From Nocardioides sp. Arc9.136 (GTDB taxonomy: Bacteria > Actinomycetota > Actinomycetes > Propionibacteriales > Nocardioidaceae): a stretch of 64,000 nucleotides of DNA. Shown piece by piece: positions 40,770 to 49,861 of the stretch (positions within the stretch are counted from its first letter, which is position 1; every line of letters starts with the position of its first letter). The notes under the pieces were generated by a model. The model had not been told where the DNA came from and ran no database searches. It worked only from the letters and a program-made list of their open reading frames with translations. The position numbers and the translations under genes are program-made. The DNA is taken from NCBI RefSeq assembly GCF_030506255.1, contig NZ_CP113431.1:868001-932000 (forward strand), given 5' to 3'.

Positions 40770-42251
40770 TCAGCCCAGGCGGCGCAGCCGCGGCCAGAGG
40801 TCGGACCAGCCGCCGAGGGGGCCCCGGCAGACCAGCACGGGACGGTCCTGCTCGTCGTTGTCGAGGCCCACGCCGTTGTCGACCAGCGCCACCTGCTCCG
40901 TCGACGCGCACCAGTCCTCGACGCGCGCGGCCGGCCAGCCGACGACCACCGCCGTCGCGTCGTCGTCGGCCGGCGGCCCGAGGTCCCACAGCGAGTTGTG
41001 CCCGCTGTGCACCGGGACCTCGGGCAGCCAGCGGGCGACCGCGCCGGCCTCGCCGTAGTTCCCGGTCACCACGACCGCGCCGGGGCCCGCGGCGTCCAGG
41101 CCCGCCTCGACGGCGTCGACGAACGCCGGCCAGCCGACGGTCTCGCCGGCGTCGTAGTTCACCGCGACCACCGGGGTCCCGGCCAGCCGGTCGGCCGGCA
41201 GGACCGGCAGGAAGAGCACCGCCCCCACGACCGCCCCGAGCACCGTCCCCGCCACCAGGGCGGTGCGTCGCACCCGCGCCCGGCCGCGACCGACCCACGC
41301 CGCGACCGCGACCGCGCCGGCGCCGACGAGGGGCGCGTACGCCGCCGCGAGGTAGTACGCCTTGCCGCCGGTCACGGTCACGACGACGGCCAGCACGCCC
41401 CACGACACGAGCAGGAACCGCCGGTCGCGCAGGTGCGGCGACCGGGCGAGACGCACCGCGCCGACGACGACGAGCACCACGCCGACCGGCGGCCCGACCA
41501 GGCCCGGTTGCGTCGCCCACAGCTCGACCAGCCCGGTGCTCGTGCCGGAGCCGCCTGCGGCGATCGCCTCGGCCAGCTCCAGCTGCGGCCACCCGTGGGC
41601 CCGCTGCCAGAGCAGGTTCGGGGCCCACAGGGCCAGGGCGACCAGCCCGCCGGCGTACAGGTGCACCGAGCGGAAGGGGTGTCGCGGCCCGGCCACCAGG
41701 AGGCCGACCACCAACGACGCCGCGAGGAGCAGCGGCAGCGACTTGACCTGCAGGCCGACCCCGAGCAGCAGGCCGGCCGCCCACCACCAGCGCGGGTCCT
41801 CGAGCGCGCGCAGCACCACCAGCACGAGGGCCACCTGGACGAGGAGGTCGTACGTCGAGGTCGACACGAGGTGCCCGACCGCGAGGGTGACCGGGGCGAG
41901 CCCCATCATCACCGCCGCCAGCACCTGCGCCCCCGTTCCGCCGCCCAGCCGGCGGGCGAGCAGCCCGGTGAGCCAGGCGACCGCACCCGCGGCGAGCGCG
42001 GACGGGAGCCGGAAGAGCCACAGCCGGCCGCCGGTCACCGCGTCCCACGCGTGGGCGAGCACAGGGACGAGCGGCGGCTGGTCGACGTACCCCCAGTCGG
42101 GGTGACCGCCGGCGAGGACGAAGTACAGCTCGTCGCGGTGCGGCCCGTAGCGGTCGGCGGTGAGCAGCAGGAGCGCGGCGACGCCGGCCGCGACGAGCGC
42201 GAGGTGACGGGTCGCCGGACCCGGCAGGTCCACGGCTCGCGCTGGGGGCAC
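40770..42251 (-). CDS. GT39-family (PMT/ArnT-like) glycosyltransferase
   Basis: 493-residue integral membrane protein with about ten hydrophobic segments. The first-loop motif PHRDELYFVLAGGHPDWGYVDQPPLVP (residues 37-63) carries the acidic pair characteristic of GT-C enzymes that use lipid-phosphate sugars. The C-terminal 130 residues form a soluble domain. It probably transfers a sugar from a polyprenyl phosphate donor to a lipid, polysaccharide or protein at the outer face; the acceptor is unknown. Confidence 0.87.
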   Translation of the reverse strand: MPPARAVDLPGPATRHLALVAAGVAALLLLTADRYGPHRDELYFVLAGGHPDWGYVDQPPLVPVLAHAWDAVTGGRLWLFRLPSALAAGAVAWLTGLLARRLGGGTGAQVLAAVMMGLAPVTLAVGHLVSTSTYDLLVQVALVLVVLRALEDPRWWWAAGLLLGVGLQVKSLPLLLAASLVVGLLVAGPRHPFRSVHLYAGGLVALALWAPNLLWQRAHGWPQLELAEAIAAGGSGTSTGLVELWATQPGLVGPPVGVVLVVVGAVRLARSPHLRDRRFLLVSWGVLAVVVTVTGGKAYYLAAAYAPLVGAGAVAVAAWVGRGRARVRRTALVAGTVLGAVVGAVLFLPVLPADRLAGTPVVAVNYDAGETVGWPAFVDAVEAGLDAAGPGAVVVTGNYGEAGAVARWLPEVPVHSGHNSLWDLGPPADDDATAVVVGWPAARVEDWCASTEQVALVDNGVGLDNDEQDRPVLVCRGPLGGWSDLWPRLRRLG

Positions 42252-42304
42252 GGCGCGACCCTAGGCCGACCGGCGGCCCGCTGTCGTGGGTTCCCGGAGC
42301 CGGG

Positions 42305-43855
42305 TCAGGCGCCCAGCAGGTCCCGCACGGCGAGCGAGGCGAAGACCATCGCGGACCCGAGCGGCGCCCCGGGTCCGGGGTAGACGCTGCCGAAGAGGGA
42401 GGCGGCGGAGTTGCCCGTGGCGTACAGGCCGGGCACCGGCGAGCCGTCCTCGCGCAGCACCCGGGCGGCGGCGTCGGTGACCAGGCCGCCCTTGGTGCCG
42501 AGGTCGGAGAGGACCACCCGGGCGGCGAGGTACGGCGGCCGGTCGCACGCCGTCAGCGCCTTGTTGGGACCGGTGCCGCCGGCGAAGAACGTGTCGTACT
42601 CGTCCTCCCCGCGGCCGAAGTCCTCATCGACCCCGGACTCGCAGAAGCCGTTGAAGCGCGCGACCGTCGCGGTCAGCGCGTCGACGGGGAGGCCGGTCGC
42701 CTCCGCCAGGCCCTCGAGGGTGTCCGCGCGGACCCACGTCCCCGCGGCGAAGTGCGCGTCGTGGTCGCCCTCGGGGATCGCGATCGCCGGCAGCCTGCCG
42801 TCCTCGCGGGAGTCGAAGACGAACCACGACGGGATGCGCTCGGGGGCCTCGGCCATGACCCGGCCGAACCGGTCGTAGGGCAGGCACTCGTTGCCGTAGC
42901 GGTGGCCGGTCTGGTCGACGATGAGCCCGCTGCGGAACCCGAGCGTGAACGCGCCGGTGCCGTCGGGCTGCTCGAGCCCGGGGCAGAACCAGCCGAGGCC
43001 CGAGTAGTCGCTCGCGGCGCCGATCGACTCGGCCGCGGCGATCGGCTCGCCGGTGTTGGTGCCGGCCGGCGCCATCGTCCACGCGGCGGATCCCGGCACG
43101 CCGTGCTCCTCCCGGGCCGCGGCGTTGCCCTCGAAGCCGCCGGCCGCCAGGAGCACGCCGCGGCGCGCCCGGATCTGCACCGGCCCCTCGGGGCTCATGC
43201 CGACCACGCCGACGACGCGCCCGGTGCCCTGCTCGCCGTCGGTCAGCAGCCCGGTCACGGGCAGGCCGGTGGACACCGCACCACCCTCGCGGACGAGCAT
43301 CGCCGCCAGCCGCGCGACGAGGGCCTGGCCGCCGGTCAGTGTGCGGCGGCCGGGCTGGCCCGCGCGGTCGCGCTCGACGGGAGGCCGCACCCACGCCGCG
43401 ACCTGCTCGGGGAGGTCGTCGCGGCGGATGCCGGACGGTTGGATCGAGCGGCCCGACGGCACCCGGCCGGGGGCGTCGTAGTACTCCGCGAACGGGGTCC
43501 ACTCGAACTCCATGAGCTCGTCGGACTCCAGCTCCGCGACCAGCTCCGGGGCGTGGGCGAGGAACGCCTCGACCCGGTCCTGGTCGGGGTCCTCGAGGAT
43601 CGCGCCGAGGTAGGCCCGCGCGCCGTCGGTGGAGTCGGGCAGGCCGGCGCGCTGCTGCACGTCGCTGCCGGGCAGCCAGCAGGCGCCGCCGGAGTACGCC
43701 GAGGTCCCGCCGAGGAAGCCGGTCTTCTCGACCACGACGACCGAGAGGCCGGCGCGCGCCGCCAGGACCGCCCCGGTCAGGGCGCCACCGCCCGACCCGA
43801 CCACGACGACGTCGTACTCCTGGCTGTCCTGGCTGTCCTCACCGGTGCCGATCAC
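42305..43855 (-). CDS. KstD-family FAD dehydrogenase (3-oxosteroid dehydrogenase-like)
   Basis: 516 residues. FAD motif VVVGSGGGALTGAVLAARAGLSVVVVEK near residue 17, GGTSAYSGGACWLPGSDVQ, a mid region with LAAGGFEGNAAAR, and the KstD-type C-terminus LGTKGGLVTDAAARVL...GLYATGNSAASLFGSVYPGPGAPLGSAM. Family members introduce a double bond in the A ring of 3-ketosteroids; the Delta1 or Delta4(5alpha) choice cannot be set. The perfect palindrome TAGAACGTGTTCTA at 43872-43885, 16 bp upstream, matches the KstR consensus, supporting a steroid or sterol role. Confidence 0.88.
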   Translation of the reverse strand: MIGTGEDSQDSQEYDVVVVGSGGGALTGAVLAARAGLSVVVVEKTGFLGGTSAYSGGACWLPGSDVQQRAGLPDSTDGARAYLGAILEDPDQDRVEAFLAHAPELVAELESDELMEFEWTPFAEYYDAPGRVPSGRSIQPSGIRRDDLPEQVAAWVRPPVERDRAGQPGRRTLTGGQALVARLAAMLVREGGAVSTGLPVTGLLTDGEQGTGRVVGVVGMSPEGPVQIRARRGVLLAAGGFEGNAAAREEHGVPGSAAWTMAPAGTNTGEPIAAAESIGAASDYSGLGWFCPGLEQPDGTGAFTLGFRSGLIVDQTGHRYGNECLPYDRFGRVMAEAPERIPSWFVFDSREDGRLPAIAIPEGDHDAHFAAGTWVRADTLEGLAEATGLPVDALTATVARFNGFCESGVDEDFGRGEDEYDTFFAGGTGPNKALTACDRPPYLAARVVLSDLGTKGGLVTDAAARVLREDGSPVPGLYATGNSAASLFGSVYPGPGAPLGSAMVFASLAVRDLLGA

Positions 43856-43870
43856 CGGGCGATCGTCGCG

Positions 43871-43886
43871 GTAGAACGTGTTCTAC
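43871..43886. promoter_or_regulatory. KstR-type operator
   Basis: A 16-bp perfect palindrome, GTAGAACGTGTTCTAC, contains the 14-bp mycobacterial/rhodococcal KstR consensus TnnAACnnGTTnnA exactly. It lies between the KstD-family gene (start 43855) and hrpA (start 43960), closer to the former. KstR is a TetR repressor of cholesterol catabolism genes; its gene is not in the window. Confidence 0.78.
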
Positions 43887-43959
43887 GCAACGGGTCGTCC
43901 CACCCGCCTGGCGATCTCGGGTGCGGGGGCCACCACCGGGCTGGGATGATGGAGCGGTT

Positions 43960-46900
43960 GTGGAGATCACCTACCCGCCGGAGCTGCCGGTCACCCAGCG
44001 CCGCGACGACATCGCGGCCGCGATCCGGGACCACCAGGTTGTGATCGTGGCCGGCGAGACCGGTTCCGGCAAGACCACCCAGCTGCCCAAGATCTGCCTC
44101 GAGCTCGGCCGGGGCCGCGGCCCCGGCGAGGGCGGCGGGCTCATCGGGCACACCCAACCGCGGCGGATCGCCGCCCGGTCGGTCGCCGAGCGCATCGCCG
44201 GCGAGCTCGGCACCGAGCTCGGCGGGCCCGAGAGCCCGGTGGGCTACCAGGTGCGGTTCACCGACCGGACCTCGAAGGCGACCCGGGTCAAGCTGATGAC
44301 CGACGGCATCCTGCTCGCCGAGCTGCAGCGCGACCGGATGCTGCGCAGGTACGACACGATCATCATCGACGAGGCGCACGAGCGCAGCCTCAACATCGAC
44401 TTCCTGCTCGGCTACCTCAAGCGGCTGCTGCCCCGGCGCCCCGACCTCAAGCTGGTCATCACCAGCGCCACCATCGACCCCGAGCGGTTCGCCGAGCACT
44501 TCTCCGACGGCCGCGGGCGACCCGCACCGATCATCGAGGTCTCGGGCCGCACCTACCCGGTCGAGGTCCGCTACCGGCCGCTGCTGGAGCTGCCGGAGAA
44601 CGACGACGAGGGCGAGCCGATCGTCCGCGACCAGACCGAGGCGGTCGTCGACGCGGTCAAGGAGCTCTCCGCCGAGGGACCCGGCGACATCCTGGTGTTC
44701 CTCCCCGGGGAGCGGGAGATCCGCGACACCGCCGACGCGCTCTCCGAGCTCACCGGCTCCACCCGCGGCGGCGGCACCGAGGTCGTCCCCCTCTACAGCC
44801 GGCTCTCCGCCGCCGAGCAGCACCGCGTCTTCGCGCCGCACACCGGCCGCCGGGTCGTCCTGGCCACCAACGTCGCGGAGACCTCGCTGACCGTCCCGGG
44901 GATCCGGTACGTCGTCGACACCGGCGTCGCGCGGATCTCGCGCTACTCCCTGCGCACCAAGGTCCAGCGGCTGCCCATCGAGCCGATCAGCCAGGCCTCG
45001 GCCAACCAGCGCTCCGGCCGCTGCGGCCGCGTCGCCGCCGGCATCGCGATCCGGCTGTACTCCGAGGAGGACTTCACCGGGCGCCCGGAGTTCACCGACC
45101 CCGAGATCCTGCGGACCAACCTGGCCAGCGTCATCCTCCAGATGGCGAGCCTCGGCCTCGGCGACCTCGGCCGGTTCCCGTTCGTCGAGCCGCCGGACCG
45201 CCGCAACATCACCGCCGGCGTGCAGCTGCTCGAGGAGCTCGGCGCCCTGGCCGTGCAGGCCGGCACCGAGGACGAGGGCCGGGCCGGCCAGCGGCTGACC
45301 CGGCTCGGCCGCCGCCTGGCCCGGCTGCCCATCGACCCGCGCCTGGCGCGGATGGTCCTGGAGGCCGAGCGGCTCGGCTGCGTGCGCGAGGTGGTCGTGA
45401 TCGCGGCCGCGCTGTCGCTGCAGGACCCGCGCGAACGGCCCGGCCCCGACCACCCCGCCGAGCAGGCCCGGGCCGACCAGCTGCACGCCCGGTTCAAGGT
45501 CGAGGGCAGCGACTTCCTCACCTGGCTCGAGCTGTGGCGCTACCTCAAGCAGCAGCAGAAGGACCTCAGCAGCAGCGCTTTCCGTCGGCTGTGTCGTGCC
45601 GAGCACCTCAACTACCTGCGCGTCCGCGAGTGGCAGGACTTCGAGTCCCAGCTGCGGCAGGTGTGCAAGGAGATGAAGATCGACGTGGGCCATCCTGCCG
45701 ACGTCCCCGACGCCGACGGGATCCACCAGGCGCTGCTCTCCGGCCTGCTCTCCCACATCGGCCTGCTCGAGGAGCGGGACAAGAAGGAGAAGGCGGGGGA
45801 GCGCCGGCGGGGTCCGCGCGAGTACCTCGGCGCCCGCGGCGCGCGGTTCGCGATCTTCCCCGGCAGCGGGCTGGCGCGGAAGAACCCGACGTACCTCATG
45901 GCCGGCGAGCTCGTCGAGACCAGCCGGCTGTGGGCCCGGCAGAACGCCGCGATCAAGCCCGAGTGGGCCGAGCGGCTGGCCGGCGACCTGGTCAAGCGCA
46001 CCTGGAGCGAGCCGCACTGGAGCAAGAAGCGCGCGGCCGTCATGGCCTACGAGCGGGCGACGCTGTACGGCGTGCCGCTGGTCGCCGACCGGCTGGTGTC
46101 CTACGGCAAGGTCGACCCGGTCGTCTCCCGCGAGCTGTTCATCCGGCACGCGCTCGTGCAGGGCGAGTGGCACACCCGGCACCGGTTCCTGGCCGAGAAC
46201 AAGCGGCTGCTCGAGGAGGCCGAGGAGCTCGAGCACCGCGCCCGGCGCCGCGACATCGTCGTCGACGAGGAGACGCTGTTCGACTTCTACGACGCCCGCG
46301 TGGGCGCCGAGGTCGTCAGCGGCGCGCACTTCGACCAGTGGTGGAAGCGGGAGCGGCAGGGGCGCCCCGAGCTGCTGACGTTCGACCCCTCGATGCTGAC
46401 CCACGACACCGCCGAGGAGGTCCGCGAGGCCGACTACCCGCAGGAGTGGCAGGCCGAGGGCCTCACCTTTCCGATCAGCTACCACTTCGAGCCGGGCACG
46501 GTGGAGGACGGCCTCACCATCGACGTGCCGGTCGCGACGCTGAACCGGGTCGCGGCCGAGGACTTCTCCTGGAACGTGCCGGGCCTGCGCGAGGAGCTGG
46601 TCACCGAGCTGATCCGCAGCCTGCCGAAGAACCTGCGGGTCAGCTTCGTCCCGGCACCCAACAAGGCGCGGGAGTTCCTCGCCGCGGTGCCGCCGGGGGA
46701 GGAGCCGCTGCTCGACGCGCTCGAGCGGTGGTGCCGCTCCACGACCGGCGTGGTCGTGCCGCGGGAGGCGTGGGACTGGTCCAAGGTCCCCGAGCACCTG
46801 CGGCCGACGTACCGCGTCGTCGACGAGCAGGGTCGTGAGCAGGCCCGGGGCAAGGACCTCGAGGCGCTCAAGGCCCCGCTCCGGCCGCGGTTCCGCCGGG

Positions 46901-47838
46901 CGCTGGAGGAGGTCGCCACCGAGAGCGGGCTGACCCGCACCGGCGCCACGACGTGGGACTTCGGGACGGTGGACGCCTCGTTCACCCAGAAGCGCGCCGG
47001 CCACGAGGTCAAGGCCCATCCCGCGCTCGTCGACGAGGGGTCGACGGTCGGCCTCCAGGTCTTCGGGTCCGCCGACGAGCAGGAGGCCCGGCACCGCCTC
47101 GGCGTCGTCCGGCTGCTGCTCCTCGACACGCCCTCGCCGGTCAAGGCGGTCCTGGACTCCCTCACCAACCACGAGAAGCTCGCGCTGGCCGGCTCGCCGT
47201 ACCCGTCGGTCGGTGCGCTGCTCGAGGACTGCCGTCGCGCGGTCGTGGTGGACCTGGTCGATGCCCGGCCCACGGTGCGCGACCGCGCGGCGTACGACGC
47301 GCTCCGCACGCTGGCGGCCGCCGACCAGGAGGCGCGGCTGCGCGCCGTGGTGGCCGACGTGATCCGCGTGCTCGACCTGTGGCGCCAGGCCGACAAGGCG
47401 CTGAGCGGCCGCGCGGAGATGACGATGCTGCCCGCGCTGTCGGACCTCAAGGCACAGCTCGCGCGGCTGGTGCACCCCGGCTTCGTCGGCGAGGCCGGGG
47501 CCGCCCAGCTGCGGTCCTACCCCCGTTACCTGCAGGCGCTGCTGCAGCGGCGGACCCGCCTCGACGAGGGCTGGGCCGCGGTCGACCGCGACCGGCGCCT
47601 GATGGACCAGGTCGCGGACCTGCAGGACGCCTGGCAGCACGCCACCGACGCGCTGGCGCCGGGACGTCCGCCGGGCGCCGCGCTGCGCCAGGTCCGGTGG
47701 ATGCTCGAGGAGTACCGCGTCTCCCTGTGGGCCCAGCAGCTGGGCACCGCCACCCCGGTCAGCGACCAGCGCATCCGCAAGGCGCTGCAGCAGGCCAGCG
47801 GCTCGGGCCCGGCCGGTGGCTCGGGCGGGCGGGCGTAG
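43960..47838 (+). CDS. hrpA: ATP-dependent RNA helicase HrpA
   Basis: 1292-residue DEAH-box helicase. Walker A GETGSGKTTQ is at residues 32-41, TQPRRIAA near 66, DEAH at 137-140, SAT near 166, and motifs V-VI (ATNVAETSLTVPG, QRSGRCGRV) near 305-360. The HA2 and OB domains follow, then the long DUF3418 C-terminal region typical of HrpA, not of HrpB. The full length matches HrpA. The GTG start has GGAG 5 nt upstream. Known homologues rescue stalled ribosomes or act in mRNA processing. Confidence 0.95.
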   Translation: MEITYPPELPVTQRRDDIAAAIRDHQVVIVAGETGSGKTTQLPKICLELGRGRGPGEGGGLIGHTQPRRIAARSVAERIAGELGTELGGPESPVGYQVRFTDRTSKATRVKLMTDGILLAELQRDRMLRRYDTIIIDEAHERSLNIDFLLGYLKRLLPRRPDLKLVITSATIDPERFAEHFSDGRGRPAPIIEVSGRTYPVEVRYRPLLELPENDDEGEPIVRDQTEAVVDAVKELSAEGPGDILVFLPGEREIRDTADALSELTGSTRGGGTEVVPLYSRLSAAEQHRVFAPHTGRRVVLATNVAETSLTVPGIRYVVDTGVARISRYSLRTKVQRLPIEPISQASANQRSGRCGRVAAGIAIRLYSEEDFTGRPEFTDPEILRTNLASVILQMASLGLGDLGRFPFVEPPDRRNITAGVQLLEELGALAVQAGTEDEGRAGQRLTRLGRRLARLPIDPRLARMVLEAERLGCVREVVVIAAALSLQDPRERPGPDHPAEQARADQLHARFKVEGSDFLTWLELWRYLKQQQKDLSSSAFRRLCRAEHLNYLRVREWQDFESQLRQVCKEMKIDVGHPADVPDADGIHQALLSGLLSHIGLLEERDKKEKAGERRRGPREYLGARGARFAIFPGSGLARKNPTYLMAGELVETSRLWARQNAAIKPEWAERLAGDLVKRTWSEPHWSKKRAAVMAYERATLYGVPLVADRLVSYGKVDPVVSRELFIRHALVQGEWHTRHRFLAENKRLLEEAEELEHRARRRDIVVDEETLFDFYDARVGAEVVSGAHFDQWWKRERQGRPELLTFDPSMLTHDTAEEVREADYPQEWQAEGLTFPISYHFEPGTVEDGLTIDVPVATLNRVAAEDFSWNVPGLREELVTELIRSLPKNLRVSFVPAPNKAREFLAAVPPGEEPLLDALERWCRSTTGVVVPREAWDWSKVPEHLRPTYRVVDEQGREQARGKDLEALKAPLRPRFRRALEEVATESGLTRTGATTWDFGTVDASFTQKRAGHEVKAHPALVDEGSTVGLQVFGSADEQEARHRLGVVRLLLLDTPSPVKAVLDSLTNHEKLALAGSPYPSVGALLEDCRRAVVVDLVDARPTVRDRAAYDALRTLAAADQEARLRAVVADVIRVLDLWRQADKALSGRAEMTMLPALSDLKAQLARLVHPGFVGEAGAAQLRSYPRYLQALLQRRTRLDEGWAAVDRDRRLMDQVADLQDAWQHATDALAPGRPPGAALRQVRWMLEEYRVSLWAQQLGTATPVSDQRIRKALQQASGSGPAGGSGGRA

Positions 47839-47848
47839 CCTCGGGCGG

Positions 47849-48442
47849 GTGAGCCGAGAGCACCACCGACCGATGACGCCCGGCGCCGGGTTCTTCGCGG
47901 AGATCGTCGGAGGCACCGACCCCGCGCTGGTCACCGAGGCCGCCGACCGCGCCGCCCAGCTGCTCGTCCGCGGGGCGCGGGCCAGCGGCGACGCCGCGGT
48001 GGCCGAGCGGCTGCTCCACCTCGCCGACACCGAGGGCATCGAGACGATCGCGGAGGTGTGGTCCGGCGCGCCGGCGGAGTCCCTCGCGGGCTCGCTGTGG
48101 CGGCTCTACCTGCTGCGCTCCTGGGTGCACGCCGAGCCGGTCGCCGTGGCCCGGCAGTACGACGCCGGGCGGGTGCGCGCGCAGGTGGCGCGGGTCGTGG
48201 CCGGCGTCGCCGACCCGCCCGGACCCGAGCAGCTGAAGACCATGGTCGACGAGGTGCTGCGCGGCATCGTCACGAGCGACTTCGCCGACGTCCTGCTGCG
48301 CGCCGCGGCGTTCGCCCGGGTCGTCGCCACCGGCCGCGCCCACCTGCCGGAGTCCGACGAGGCGTCGGTCCAGCGGATGCTCGTGATGGCCGAGCAGCTC
48401 GAGGCGGCCGGTCACCTCGAGCTGGCCCACCGGCTCCAGTAG
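47849..48442 (+). CDS. helical hypothetical protein
   Basis: 197 residues from GTG 47849 (an ATG eight codons later is an alternative). Largely helical and Ala/Arg/Leu-rich: FFAEIVGGTDPALVTEAADRAAQLLVRGARASGD, LWRLYLLRSWVHAEP, GIVTSDFADVLLRAAAFARVVATG. No membrane segment or catalytic motif is visible, and I do not recognise the family. It begins 10 bp after hrpA and is followed after 9 bp by a 24-codon ORF and the PemK-like gene, suggesting one transcript. Confidence 0.7.
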   Translation: MSREHHRPMTPGAGFFAEIVGGTDPALVTEAADRAAQLLVRGARASGDAAVAERLLHLADTEGIETIAEVWSGAPAESLAGSLWRLYLLRSWVHAEPVAVARQYDAGRVRAQVARVVAGVADPPGPEQLKTMVDEVLRGIVTSDFADVLLRAAAFARVVATGRAHLPESDEASVQRMLVMAEQLEAAGHLELAHRLQ

Positions 48443-48451
48443 GTCGTTACA

Positions 48452-48526
48452 ATGGACATCGAGCACGTCGGACCGCGGCAGCCCCGGGTCCCACAATTAG
48501 CCGCCACGAGCGGCCACGCGCCGTGA
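48452..48526 (+). CDS. 24-codon ORF coupled to the PemK-like gene
   Basis: An ATG at 48452, with AGG 8 nt upstream, opens a 24-residue frame starting MDIEHVGPRQ and ending at a TGA that overlaps the GTG of the PemK-like gene in a GTGA junction. It starts 9 bp after the previous stop. It could be a leader peptide or a very short antitoxin remnant, or a chance ORF; it is too short for composition to decide. Confidence 0.35.
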   Translation: MDIEHVGPRQPRVPQLAATSGHAP

Positions 48527-49065
48527 GGCGCTCCCGGTCCGGCGTGCTCACCACTCTCGGTCGCAGGCTGCGCCGCCCGCGCGCCCGGTCCTCCTACGCG
48601 CCGCAGGCCGACGGTCGCCCCGATCCCGGCGAGGTCGTCTGGGCGTGGGTCCCCTACGAGGACGACCCGCGACAGGGCAAGGACCGCCCGGTGCTGGTGA
48701 TCGCGCGCGTCCAGGCGCCGGAGGGCGAGCGGCTGCTCGCGCTGATGCTGACCAGCAAGGACCACGACCGCGACGCCGCCGACGAAGCTCGCTGGGGCCG
48801 GCACTGGATGGACGTCGGGTCCGGCGGCTGGGACCGCGAGCGGCGGCCCAGCGAGGTGCGCCTGGACCGGCTGCTCCAGCTCGACCCGGCCTCGGTACGC
48901 CGCGAGGGCGCCGCGCTGGACCGGGGCACGTTCGACGCGGTCGTGGCCGCGGCCGCGCCGTACCTCAGCCGCGGAAGGTCGCCGCGATCCGGCGCACGGC
49001 CTGGCGCGCCGGGTTCCGCCCCGAGGGCCACCGGGCCTCGTCGGTGGCGACCTCGACGACGCTGA
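48523..49065 (+). CDS. PemK/MazF-like protein
   Basis: 180 residues. After an Arg-rich start, the core reads DPGEVVWAWVPYEDDPRQGKDRPVLVIAR (about 27-57), LLALMLTSKDHDRD, a W-x6-D-x-G-x-G-G-W segment, and RPSEVRLDRLLQLDPASVRREGAALDR, matching the PemK/MazF barrel in order (G-E-V-x-W, K-x-R-P-V-L-V, S-x-V-R-x-D). No classic antitoxin gene precedes it, so it may be a stand-alone cellular member and not a toxin. The frame runs 101 bp into the convergent lipoprotein gene, adding an Arg/Pro/Gly tail of about 30 residues beyond the core. Confidence 0.75.
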   Translation: MRRSRSGVLTTLGRRLRRPRARSSYAPQADGRPDPGEVVWAWVPYEDDPRQGKDRPVLVIARVQAPEGERLLALMLTSKDHDRDAADEARWGRHWMDVGSGGWDRERRPSEVRLDRLLQLDPASVRREGAALDRGTFDAVVAAAAPYLSRGRSPRSGARPGAPGSAPRATGPRRWRPRRR

Positions 49066-49750
49066 GCCAGCTGCCCTTGCGCACCAGGCCGAAGCCGGTG
49101 GCGCGACCGCCGTCGCCCTTGCGGGGCCCGTACGACGCCGGGTAGACCGAGCCGGTCCCGGTCGACACCGGTACGTCGCGCACCTCGCCCACGACCGTGC
49201 GCGGGTGCTGGAGCCGCTCGGCGCAGTCGGCACGCCAGGCCAGGAGCACCTCGGCCGCGCGCCACGCGGACGCCCCGTCGGGGAAGCGGCCGACCACCTG
49301 CGTGGCGGTCGTCGAGCCGTCGGCGGTGACGAAGCGGCGCTCGACGGTGCGCAGGGCGCCGATGTCGAACAGCGAGGCCTTCTGGCAGGCGCCCACGGGC
49401 TCGTCGCCCTCGGCCTCGGCGGTCGAGGCCCAGGGGAGGTCCTCGGCCAGCGTCGGCATCCGCGCGGCGTCGAGCAGGTGCGACCCGACCGGTCGGGCGA
49501 GCAGCTGCTGGGGCGGGAGCGGTGCCAGGGTCCGGTTCGGACGGCGGGAGGGCTTCGACCCGCCGGTCGGGGCGGGGCTCGTCGGGGTGGCCGACGGCTG
49601 CGGGCTGGCCGACGCGGTCGGCGACACCGGTGCGGTGCTGCTCGGGGCCGGCGCCGGCGAGGCGGCCGGGTCGTCGCCACCGCACGCGGTCGCGCCCAGC
49701 GTGAGCGTGAGGAGGGCGGGCAGGAGCAGTGCTCGGGGACGTCGGACCAC
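48965..49750 (-). CDS. putative lipoprotein, function unknown
   Basis: 261 residues from the GTG at 49750: signal ALLLPALLTLTLGATAC with a lipobox Cys near residue 22, a Ser/Pro/Ala/Thr linker of about 50 residues, then a globular domain with VGSHLLDAARMPTLAEDLPW, GACQKASLFDIGA, TQVVGRFPDGASAWRAAEVLLAWRADCAERL. Two Cys in this domain could form a disulfide. The pattern (PknH-sensor or DUF-like extracytoplasmic domain) is common in actinobacteria but not assignable. Its 3' end overlaps the PemK-like gene by 101 bp. Confidence 0.75.
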   Translation of the reverse strand: MVRRPRALLLPALLTLTLGATACGGDDPAASPAPAPSSTAPVSPTASASPQPSATPTSPAPTGGSKPSRRPNRTLAPLPPQQLLARPVGSHLLDAARMPTLAEDLPWASTAEAEGDEPVGACQKASLFDIGALRTVERRFVTADGSTTATQVVGRFPDGASAWRAAEVLLAWRADCAERLQHPRTVVGEVRDVPVSTGTGSVYPASYGPRKGDGGRATGFGLVRKGSWLSVVEVATDEARWPSGRNPARQAVRRIAATFRG

Positions 49751-49790
49751 GCTGCATCGTAGGCAGCGGTGGAGGTCGGTAGGGTGACGG

Positions 49791-49814
49791 CGCGCCCCGG
49801 GACGCCGGGGCGCG
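49791..49814. other. 10-bp perfect hairpin in a divergent promoter region
   Basis: CGCGCCCCGG, loop GACG, CCGGGGCGCG. It lies 47 bp upstream of the solute-binding protein start and 40 bp from the divergent lipoprotein start, so it would be in the 5' leader of one of them or block read-through between them. It could be an RNA hairpin or a protein site. Confidence 0.5.
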
Positions 49815-49861
49815 TGGTGTGACGTGGGCCGCTGTGGCGGTCGGGAGCGAGGAGGGCTGCC

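Noticed and set aside
48448..48453. TACAAT as a -10 promoter box before the PemK-like gene
   Set aside because: No matching -35 at the right distance and it overlaps the start of the 24-codon ORF.
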